From positions 558,001-622,000 of the forward strand of contig JAGMVK010000010.1 in NCBI GenBank assembly GCA_020747065.1: a stretch of 64,000 bases of DNA. Direction: 5' to 3'. The DNA is from Cadophora sp. MPI-SDFR-AT-0126 (taxonomy: Eukaryota; Ascomycota; Leotiomycetes; Helotiales; Ploettnerulaceae). Below are positions 35,393 through 44,412 of the stretch, one piece after another. Each line of letters begins with the position of its first letter. The stretch's first letter is position 1. Below the pieces are notes generated by a model. It did not search any database. It saw only the letters and a program-made list of their open reading frames with translations, and was not told where the DNA came from. The position numbers and the translations under genes were made by a program.

Positions 35393-37547
35393 ATGATGTC
35401 TCCCCTCACCACCACCTTTTTTCTCCTCCTCCTCACAATCTCAACCCCCTCCCTAGCCCAACAAGTCTACATCTCCACCTCCGGTCCCTCACCCCGTCCG
35501 TCCTGCACATCATGCTACTCTACCGCCAGTCCAACATACCGATTCACCGAGTTTTCATTCACGCAGACGGAGACGTATAGGACTGCGACGAGTCGGCCGA
35601 GTCCGACGACGAGGACGACGTATGCGGAGGGGTATGAGAGGTTGAGTGGGTTGGTACCCGGGTTGAGTACGACGACTGTGAGTTGATTTTTATTTTTTGT
35701 TTCTGGTTGGGGAAGGGGTAAGGACTGAAACAGAAAATTTGCGGCATGATGTTTGGTCACTTGCAAGAAGGGAATGGGATGGAATTCTCGATTTTGATCC
35801 AGCGAGCCAATGGCTTCATGTTTTCTTCATTTTGAGGGCCTGGATTCTGGAGGGAATCCAAGATTATTGCTGCTTGAATTCCAGACATGTACTGATCTTG
35901 TCACATAGTGGGGAAGCTGGAACCCAAATGCCACGGCTCAGGCAACAGACACCGCAAATCCATACGGAAACGCGGCATGGTCTCAACTTTGGGTCGCAGC
36001 AAATATCACCAACTTCACCGGAACTGGCCTCTACAGCACAACCGTTAGCCCCACCCCCGTTCCAACAAGCGAACTCATCCTTCCTCCAAAGGACTACTTC
36101 GGCCCTACGGACTGCTACAACTTTCCCCCAGATTTCATCTTCGGCGTAGCGGGTTCAGCAGCCCAGATCGAAGGAGCTGTATTCGAAGCGGGCAAATCTC
36201 CAAGTTTGATGGAGGTTTTGACTGGTAATGGCGACAATCGATCTAATGACCATGTCACGAATGAGAATTACTATTTGTACAAACAAGACATTGAGAGATT
36301 GGCTTCTATGGGAGTTACGTACTACAGCTTTTCCATCGCCTGGACGCGCATCCTGCCTTTTGCTTTACCAGGAACGCCCGTCAATGAGGAAGGGATACAG
36401 CATTATAGCGACCTGATTGATTACGTGCTGGAGAAAGGCATGATTCCGACAGTCACGATGTTCCATTTCGACACGCCGTTTCAGTTCTTTGGGGAGGGAA
36501 ACAGTCCTCGTGATGATGCAGCGATCGGGTATGTGAATGGAGGGTATCAGAATGAGACATTCGAGGATGCTTTTGTCAATTATGGCAAAATTCTCTTGAC
36601 ACATTACAGTGACAGAGTTCCAGTATGGTTTACGTGAGTCCCCTTTTTACGTCTCGCTTGGTGTACAAATAACTAACAAAATCAGCTTTAACGAACCACT
36701 TCTCTACTGTGACAATGGCGCGAGCGTTGATCATGTTATCAAAGCTCATGCCAGACTTTACCATTTCTATCATGATACCGTCAACGGTACGGGAAAACTT
36801 GGCCTCAAATTCAACGACAACTTCGGCGTGCCCAAAAACCCTCAAAACGCATCCGACGTCAGTGCCACCAATCACTTCAACGACTTCCAGCTCGCCACCT
36901 TCTGCAATCCCATCTTCCTCGGCATCGACTACCCCGAAGCCTACAAAATCACCATTCCCGACTATGTGCCCCTCACCGCAGAAGACCTTGCCTACATTGG
37001 TAACACTAGCGACTTCCTCGGCATCGACCCTTACACCGCAACCGTCGTGTCTCCCCCACCAGGCGGCATCGAAGCCTGCGCAGCCAACTCCTCGTCCCCC
37101 TACTATCCCTACTGCGTCGTCCAAGAAACCGCCAACATATTCGGCTGGAACATCGGCTACCGCTCCCAATCCTACGTGTACATCACACCCACCTACCTCC
37201 GCACCTACCTCTCCTACCTGTACAACACCTTCCGGCACCCCGTCCTAATCTCCGAATTCGGCTTCCCCGTCTTCGGCGAAGCCGACAAGGCCGTCGTAGA
37301 TCAACTGTTCGACTCCCCGCGCTCGCAGTACTACCTGTCGTTCATGAGCGAGGTGTTGAAGAGTATCTGGGAGGATGGGGTTAATGTGATGGGGGCGCTG
37401 GCGTGGAGCTTTGCGGACAATTGGGAGTTTGGGGATTATGGCGCGCAGTTTGGGATGCAGTTTGTCAACAGGACGAGTCAGGAGAGGAAGTTTAAAAAGA
37501 GTCTTTTTGATTTGGTGGATTTTGTGGAGTCGAGGAGGGGGAGTTGA
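35393..37547 (+). CDS. Secreted GH1 beta-glucosidase
   Basis: Three exons (35393-35677, 35909-36633, 36686-37547) join to 623 residues. The N-terminus MMSPLTTTFFLLLLTISTPS is a signal peptide. About 165 residues rich in Thr, Ser and Pro follow before the catalytic barrel begins at NFPPDFIFGVAGSAAQIEGA. The barrel shows YYSFSIAWTRILPFA, then WFTFNEPLLYC with the acid/base Glu at about 340; exon 2 ends inside this motif, in the Thr codon just before FNEP. The nucleophile lies in LISEFGFPVFGE (about E527), and WSFADNWEFGDYGAQFGMQF is typical of the family. Glycosyl hydrolase family 1 enzymes release glucose from beta-linked oligosaccharides such as cellobiose. The secretion signal and long Ser/Thr-rich N-terminus suggest a glycosylated extracellular or wall-bound form. 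Seven residues after a dibasic RR remain at the C-terminus. Confidence 0.9.
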
Positions 37548-38807
37548 GGGATGGGAGAATTGGTGTGAGATGGGCTTCGTACGATAGCTGATGAGCCTGG
37601 TGTCTAGCCTTACTTTCATTATAGTTAGAAATCAGTCAAGCACAATGCGTACGCTAAAGGAGATTAATTGCATCGTTCACCAGCTACAATGAAAACCATA
37701 GCTTTCTCGATCCTCGCTTAGGCCAGAGAGGACGACTCAATACCTTTACGCGGTGTTCTTGGAAACGTTTTTAAAGGCCAAAATAAAGCCAATCACGTAC
37801 TATATTCAAATGATTGAAAATTTTAATAAAGATATGCATATATGATAACTTCGCGTGTATAGATATCAAAGCTAGGGTTTTAATAAGAATAGTAATTCTT
37901 TAGCATTTTCTTCTTTTTTCGATACCTTAATCATACCTCGCTTACTCGAGTTATGACTTGATCACCTTTCGGTCAAGTACTATATCAAGGACTGTCTTTA
38001 CAGCCCTTCCTTTCATATTTCTTCAAAAGTCCAGTAAGTTCTTAAATATGTTGTTGTATCGCTTTCTTGTTCAATTCGCTATTGCGGTTGCAAGTGACGA
38101 TTCTCGGTCAATAAGTAGTCTGCTTAGCTGCGCCTACCCACTTCCTTTAAAAATTTGAAGGAAATCTCAAGCGAGGAGAGAAGTGAGGGAAGTAAGGTAA
38201 ACAGATATAAAAAAAACATTTAACTCCAGAGATGATGCATAGTTATTAAGTGAGGGTTATACCTTAGAGTACTTTCGAATATAAGCGTAGTATGCTATCT
38301 TGAACAGAAGGAATCGGTGAACATGAATAGTTTCGACTACCGCCCCATTGAATATAGGATTACATTGCAAAGACTAACTTCAACATCGTAAGCACATATA
38401 AGAGAGGTATAATAGCATAGGAGTAAAGAGTTGGAAAACTGTTCAATAGTTGAACTTGAATCTATTTCCCATGTAATATATCCCTATACTTTTCGGGAGA
38501 CTACAGTTTTGAAAGTACCACGAACGAATATAACTGTCATCATTATTGTCATCATTCACATAGAGCGGGTATTCAACAGGCAAAAAGAACAGATTTGTAT
38601 TAATTGAAACCCAAAGAGCAGGTTTTGAAGAAGAGCTGCAAATCTTCAGGAGTGCAATAGCTACAATTGTGGAAGGAGCGAATTCCCCTGATAGTCATCA
38701 CCTCGCTTAAGCGACTTCCAAGACAAATCAAGAAGCGTGTTAAGCATTGGGGCTATAAATCTCTGTTCAAGTTCTCCCTGCACATACACTCTTCAAAATA
38801 CAAGCTC
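37548..38807. repeat. AT-rich gene-free stretch, probable repeat relic
   Basis: 1.26 kb downstream of the GH1 gene. From about 37790 to 38600 it is strongly A+T-rich with TATA-like runs. No long open frame or clear terminal repeat is seen. It borders the broken HET gene and is best read as decayed repeat DNA; RIP is inferred and not measured. Confidence 0.45.
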
Positions 38808-40314
38808 TCAAATAATACATATCTGCTCCATCGGTCCTCTATTCCCCTCCTGCAGCAGCTCATCCTTCTCTATCTCAGGGATGAAAGACGGCCCCACTAT
38901 TCTATATTTTGAATTTCCGTCAGGGCGAAGCACCAAAGGCTGCTCCAAGCTAGGCAAGACGGCGATGTTATCGTCGATTTGCACTGCAGACTCACATCCC
39001 GGCTCGTTCGGCCCAAACACACCGAGTCCGTAATATCCTTTGGAAGTGATAAAGATATTGCGTCCTTGACCTATGGGGTTGCCATCTTGGTCATGTCGCA
39101 GCAACCTCTCCAGCATGATATAATCAGCACGCGGGTTCCCTAGAGCAGCCTTACTTTTCAGTGTAGAGAGTGGGATCCCTCTCCAGACATCACTCGTGGC
39201 GCTGTCATCTTTTGCGGTGCTTCTTTCCCATTCTTTAATCATGACACGGGCTAACCACCCCTCATACTGCCCGACGGGATCAAACCCCTCGACCTTTGTT
39301 AGAAAAGTTCAGTGCAGCCGGACGAATGTGTTCTCGGGGGAGGCTTTCGTTTGGCGAGATATTCGGGGACGCGAAGGTAACACTGTCGAGAACAAGGCCC
39401 CATGCGATGAATTCATCTCCTTTAATCACAGGCTTGTATCTGGTGTCTGTGAGGTCCAGGAGTTCCATGTCGCTGTAGAGCCGATTATTTAATCGCCAGT
39501 TATCCACCATCCATACCCAAGATGGACATTCTAGCATGCTATTCGACCTCCCACTGTGCACGGCGGGTATCCACTGGAGATATTCCAAACCTTGACCATT
39601 GTCCAAAATAATCTCTGTCACGGCCCTGAAAATTTCCCCTGATGAGTTATTATAGCCCAAATGCGAAAATCTCTTACGAGTGTCCTCGTCGAATAAGGCC
39701 AAGATTCCAAACACCCGATCTCTCTCATCTGTAACAAGAACGTGCATGCATGTCACCAGCACCTGCTTGAGACTTTGCTTCGGCAGTGGATCCTTTCTCC
39801 TCTGAAATTTTCGTCTTATCGAAATATCCGTTAAGATTCCACACATTGTGTTCATCTCTGTTCTCGTCAAGAAGCCCATCCACAGCTCAACGCATTGCCC
39901 TAGTGCATACGCTATATCAGAGAATGTGTCCCAAGGCATTTCTACACCACCACAAAGGAGCGAGACTTGATTTCCGGATGCTAGAATTGTTTCTTGAAGC
40001 GTCCAAAGACGTGAGAATACAGTTCGCGAAGCAAAGATATCCACTACGTCATCCCAGGCTGGATGTTGTGGAAGGTCCATTAGAATCAGGTCAGGGCCGA
40101 TGGCCGTAGACTCATATCGCTCCCTATTCTCACGGTTCACGAGGTCTTCAAAATTGTCGACCTAGTCGACTAAAGGTAACATTAAAGTCCACGCGTCCAA
40201 GGTGCCGGCACGTTCTTCGCCGAGCCATACGATGACCCGAGATGCATTCTTGTAAATGGAGCTCATCAGAGGAATCTGCTGCGATCGCTCATCCAGATCT
40301 TCCTGATTGATACA
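38808..40314 (-). pseudogene. 3' part of a broken HET-domain gene
   Basis: The minus strand encodes the second half of a HET (heterokaryon incompatibility) protein. It opens at CINQEDLDERSQQIPLMSSIY, the conserved CINQ box in the middle of the HET domain, followed by KNASRVIVWLGEE, then after an in-frame TAG at 40162-40164 by FSRLWTLQETILA and a long C-terminal region. Upstream of CINQ the frame stays open to 40419 but encodes nothing HET-like, and no N-terminal HET half is found next to it. A second break lies near 39250-39300: the frame must shift to continue into FDPVGQYEGW and MIKEWERS; a weak intron starting GTTACC could also explain it. The missing first half matches the fragment at 43506-43886. 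I call it a pseudogene. Confidence 0.75.
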
Positions 40315-40818
40315 GAATATACCGACTCCAACGAACGCAATCAACAAGTTACACCCCTGGCAGGTCCTCTGACTCGCCAAGACTCCTTCGAGCTGTGATA
40401 GATCCCGACTAAAGACCACCGAAATAATACGGAGTCAGCGTTGCGGAACGCACTGCCCCGTTGTTACGGCACCGTAAAACTCGATTTCGCTTCCGCGAAC
40501 ATTGGCTCCGGCTGAGGCACGTGGCCAGGCTAAGGGGGAGCAGCTTGAGAATGCCTGGAAAATGTCCTGAATGTACACACCTACTACGGTAGTGAGGTCT
40601 TAAGTCAACGAGTGAGCCTGCGTGTGATATTAGTCCCACTAACGCTTGTTTTCGGCTCGTCTTGGCAGGGGGTTGTTTCGCTTGTGTTTGGATCGCACAG
40701 TCCCTTTCCGCGTACCTAGTGCAGCCCCTGAGTGCTTCAAGGTCATAGAGAAAATGGAGGACTTCACAACGAGCTGTCGTTTCGGCGCATTTCCCTCATC
40801 ATCATCACCATCCCAATA

Positions 40819-40847
40819 TTTTTTTTTTTTTATAAACAAAAAAAAAA
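40819..40847 (+). promoter_or_regulatory. Poly(T)/poly(A) hairpin upstream of the intact HET gene
   Basis: Thirteen T, then ATAAAC, then ten A, forming a near-perfect inverted repeat with a TATA-like centre, 37-65 bases before the HET start codon. It could be a poly(dA:dT) promoter element. Its role is not shown by the sequence. Confidence 0.35.
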
Positions 40848-40883
40848 CACGGTTGTCTCCCTCCACATAGCCACCGTTACAAG

Positions 40884-42827
40884 ATGCGTCTCATCAATGT
40901 CAAAACACGAGATCTAGAGGAGCACTATGGCCGCGACATCCCACCTTATGCTATTCTCTCGCATAGGTGGGAAGATCAAGAGGTCTTATTCAATGACTGG
41001 CAACATCGTCGCGACGAAATCAAGCACACGAAAGGTTTCCTCAAGATAATCCACGCATGTGAACAAGCCGAGCGTGACAATTTAGACTATCTGTGGTGCG
41101 ACACCAACTGCATCGATAAAACGAGTTCGGCTGAGCTGTCAGAGGCGATCAACTCGATGTTTGCCTGGTATCGCGACTCTCAAATCTGCTATGCTTATTT
41201 GAGCGACGTGCCCCAGCTCTTTCCGTCGGATTTAGACGAGTTACAACGTTATGGCCTGGATCCTTCTCAAGACTTGAAAGATGTCAACAGGGCAGGCGCT
41301 TCGGCTTTCCTCCGTAGTAAATGGTTTACTCGAGGATGGACCCTTCAAGAACTTTTGGCGCCATCTAAGGTCCAATTCTATTCGCAAGAGTGGATTTATA
41401 TTGCAGAAAGGGGCCGGCTTGCAGAGTCAATCTCACGTACGGCGCATATAGACTGCAACGCTCTCACGGACAATGCTGAGCCTCTAAAGAGCTATTCAAT
41501 CGCAGTCAGGATGTCATGGGCATCAGCGCGGATTACTACCCGTCTTGAAGATGAGGCATATTGCTTGCTGGGTATTTTTGATGTCCAAATGCCTCTGCTG
41601 TATGGGGAAGGTGCGAAAGCTTTCCAACGACTGCAAAAAGAGATCATTGAACAAGGCTATGCTGACCAGAGTCTTCTTGCGTGGTGGGAAACGCCTCAGA
41701 ACCTTGATCCCCAGAAAACTTTTTTCCTCCCAGCACTGGCACCATCCGCGGCAGCTTTTGCCAAGAGTGGTACAGTTGAAAGGATAGGTTCGCCCAAAAT
41801 GAGCTGGACTAGCGAAGGGTTATCCACGAACGTCTATCTACTGGGAACTCTAAAACGTGATTTATTCTTCGCCCTACTAGGTTGCCGGGAATCAAACTCT
41901 ATGGGATGGACAGCGCATGAAGAGAGTATATGGATTCCATTGCTACGTCGTGGGAAGTCAAACAACTTCGGCAGGGTGCTCTACGCCTCCAACAGACTTA
42001 TCTTGCCATGGCGAGAAGCATCGAGCGCGCCAACCAAAGATGAAGGTTTTCTCTTCGAAGAAATCACGATCGAGAACGCACCACAATGCGAGAATATTTC
42101 ATTTTACGAGCCTAAATGCTACATGAGGAATCCTCCATCAGGAACTGCGACGCTTGTTGTCCTCGTCCATGATCGAAGGTACTCAGAGCCTGATGAATCA
42201 AAACAAGAATGGTGGCAAATGAGACTCGATCAGAAACATTGGTTCAAAGAGGACTTGGGTCTTTCATGCCCTAGCAATGCGACGACTTCGCAAACTTATC
42301 TCGGTGCCCGATGCTTTCATGGTGGTCTGGAGCGACAGATCGGTCTTCAAGAGGCGATGAGGGTGGGTATCCCATCCCGCAGTATAGAATTCGCCGTGCG
42401 TGTTTCAGTTACTTGTAACAGTAATGGAAAGCCGTCTGAAATCACAGGTGCGACAGTCTCCCCATTACAGGAACCTATATACGACACTGAGAACATACAA
42501 TGGTCGGGCAGTGACCGAGATGGCCTCAGTTCAGGCTTGAAAACAGTTGAAGTACAACCAAACCCTGGTGAGAGTTACCGTTCTTACACTACTCGCCTAG
42601 AGCCACGAAAACCTAAATACTCGGCTTTGAAGTCATGCAAGTTCTGGCTCTCTTCTTTGCATTTCGAAGACATCTTAGATGAACCATATAAGGATGGAAC
42701 GCTCTGGGTGTTTGTGGGCACTGATAAATCACTGATGGAGTCTAAGGCGTTTGTGGCGTCAGGCAAATCAGGGGGAGAGAGCGGGTGGTGTATCCCACTG
42801 ATCCTAGAATGGGCTAAAACTCTGTGA
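40884..42827 (+). CDS. HET-domain protein (heterokaryon incompatibility type)
   Basis: A single exon of 647 residues. The N-terminal ~250 residues form a complete HET domain: MRLINVKTRDLEEHYGRDIP, YAILSHRWEDQEVLFNDW (about 22-39), YLWCDTNCIDKTSSAELSEA (about 73-92), INSMFAWYRDSQICYAYLSD, WFTRGWTLQELLAP (about 148-161) and RLEDEAYCLLGIFDVQMPLL (about 213-232). This is the DDE-free subtype close to the N-terminus of HET-E-like proteins, with CIDKTSS in place of CINQ. The C-terminal ~400 residues have no recognised domain: no NACHT, WD40 or ankyrin repeats. HET proteins take part in non-self recognition between fungal hyphae and trigger cell death on activation. The gene lies between the two halves of another HET gene, in opposite orientation. 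Confidence 0.88.
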   Translation: MRLINVKTRDLEEHYGRDIPPYAILSHRWEDQEVLFNDWQHRRDEIKHTKGFLKIIHACEQAERDNLDYLWCDTNCIDKTSSAELSEAINSMFAWYRDSQICYAYLSDVPQLFPSDLDELQRYGLDPSQDLKDVNRAGASAFLRSKWFTRGWTLQELLAPSKVQFYSQEWIYIAERGRLAESISRTAHIDCNALTDNAEPLKSYSIAVRMSWASARITTRLEDEAYCLLGIFDVQMPLLYGEGAKAFQRLQKEIIEQGYADQSLLAWWETPQNLDPQKTFFLPALAPSAAAFAKSGTVERIGSPKMSWTSEGLSTNVYLLGTLKRDLFFALLGCRESNSMGWTAHEESIWIPLLRRGKSNNFGRVLYASNRLILPWREASSAPTKDEGFLFEEITIENAPQCENISFYEPKCYMRNPPSGTATLVVLVHDRRYSEPDESKQEWWQMRLDQKHWFKEDLGLSCPSNATTSQTYLGARCFHGGLERQIGLQEAMRVGIPSRSIEFAVRVSVTCNSNGKPSEITGATVSPLQEPIYDTENIQWSGSDRDGLSSGLKTVEVQPNPGESYRSYTTRLEPRKPKYSALKSCKFWLSSLHFEDILDEPYKDGTLWVFVGTDKSLMESKAFVASGKSGGESGWCIPLILEWAKTL

Positions 42828-43505
42828 AAGGCGCACCGCACTTATGCCAATGTCAGAATTGGTTCCTCTGAGGCTTTGTTGGCAGGTCCACAGCCGCCTC
42901 CATGACGCTCTTGCTCGTTTCAACCATGGCATTGGCAGAGTCTGGATGCGTTGCTTCTACAGAACTATCTGCTTGGACGGCCGTAAATTTAGCACAATAG
43001 CAAACATTAACCATTTCCCTTTGTGACGCAGGGATCTCTTAAAATTGCTGTCAGTTTTAGGCAGATGCTTGATGGATTTAAGTTAACTTTAGCGTATCAG
43101 TAACACATTTGCAAGCCCAATACTTTGGCCTTTATTGCAACCCCATTCTTGGAATCATGTTTGCGTTTCACGGATTCTTATTGTGCTACCCGTTCTGCCG
43201 AAATTGACAAAACCACAACCTGAGCTGCAAGTAGCTTATTATAAAGCAGGTTTTGAATGGCCGTTCTGTCACTCTGATTAACTCGACATCTGGTGTCATG
43301 CTTTGCCAAATCCAAACTATCCCTTCTCGCCAAACTGTCCTCATAGTCGCGTACATGTCGTTACTTGCGCTTCTAGGAGCCTGTTGCTCTGAGTTGGATG
43401 AGGCCAGAAAAACCGAAATTTGCGCAATAGCATAAAACGAAACCCCTCAGAAAACAGAGGTCATAACCCCAGGTTTCCGCGGTGTTTCGTTCGGTATCAA
43501 TCGAC
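42828..43505. other. Intergenic stretch between intact HET gene and HET 5' fragment
   Basis: It holds the 3' flank of the intact HET gene. Short open frames (42844-43026 and 43253-43435, +) are not recognised. Confidence 0.45.
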
Positions 43506-43886
43506 TTATAAGCAAATCGCATCGATCCAAAACAGCGTCCGCTCCGTGAACCTCAATTTTCTTCCTGGGTTGAGATCTCCACCCAGCGAATAGAAAGAAC
43601 GGAGTCTTCTGAGAGCTGTGACCAGATTTTCGGTGACTTTGAGAATCGCGCCATCGCAGACAATTTCGAAGTCCCGGGTTGGAGATTCCCATTCATAGCT
43701 CAATGCGATGCAATGTGGCATATGCGAGAGAGACTTCTGGATGAGGCGGACTTCAATAAGATCTGAGGCTGTGCCAGGAATGAGCTCGAGCATTCGAACC
43801 TCGTCGGGAGGTAGGATGGGTTGATACTGGTATTTCTCCATTGTTTCGATGGGCAACTGTAAGATGGAATGTTTATATTCCTCCAT
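43506..43886 (-). pseudogene. 5' part of a broken HET-domain gene
   Basis: The minus strand encodes 126 residues from the ATG at 43886 (a second Met at residue 16, MEKYQYQP, is the more usual start). It carries the first half of a HET domain: HCIALSYEWESPTRDFEI, VCDGAILKVTENLVTALRRL and FWIDAIC, then a single extra residue and a stop. HET proteins normally continue from WIDAIC straight into INQ, so the frame ends at exactly the point where the fragment at 40314 begins with CINQ. No splice donor sits at this end. The two parts are read as one gene split by ~3.2 kb of other DNA. It lies downstream of, and on the same strand as, the Pls-like synthetase gene. Confidence 0.75.
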
Positions 43887-44412
43887 CAGATTATTTGTTA
43901 TCTGTCATGACGAGCCTCAGCCTTGTTGTGAGGCGACTTAGACGAGCATCCCGTCAGGACTCGAGAATTCAACTATCAGAATTCAGGATATCGGTGTCCC
44001 AAATAAGCCAAGCTACGGATATGCCAGACTGTGGCTCAATATCGCTGGTTATGGCCTTTTCATTGGTCGCAATTCATGCAGGGATGCAGTGATGCAGCTT
44101 GCAGCCTTGGAAAAATGTTGGTAGGCTTCGGCACAGAGGTCTAAATATCAATTGTTGCTCTTCAAACAACTTCGAAAGACAATTCCAGAAATGTCATTTG
44201 GGAATTTGATCTTGTTTCTCATGTAGAATAACGACATCTAGCAGCTCATCAAACGGTACTGATCTGGGGTAGTCCTTGGCGTTGTTGACTATTGAGGACT
44301 CGCTTACCCAGCCAGGCACTGTGGAGCCAAGCCACAATATCTAAACCTTGATTTCAAACACTAGCTAGTACAATCTTAATATGGCCTTTGTACTTATAAT
44401 AATCTCAGTGAC
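43887..44412. other. Intergenic stretch between HET fragment and Pls-like gene
   Basis: It should contain the old promoter of the broken HET gene and the 3' flank of the synthetase gene. Nothing else is recognised. Confidence 0.5.

Larger units (their letters stand above)
40315..43511. other. Segment separating the two HET fragments (possible insertion)
   Basis: About 3.2 kb between the points where the HET homology stops (TGC codon at 43512-43514) and resumes (ATC codon of CINQ near 40311). It carries an intact HET gene on the opposite strand. I see no convincing terminal inverted repeats or target duplication, so the mechanism (transposition, inversion or ectopic recombination) is open. 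Confidence 0.5.

Noticed and set aside
35697..36149. 150-residue + strand open frame
   Set aside because: Covers the first intron and part of exon 2 of the GH1 gene in a wrong frame.
40315..43511. A DNA transposon carrying the HET gene
   Set aside because: No matching terminal inverted repeats or clean target duplication could be found at the two break points, and no transposase is present.
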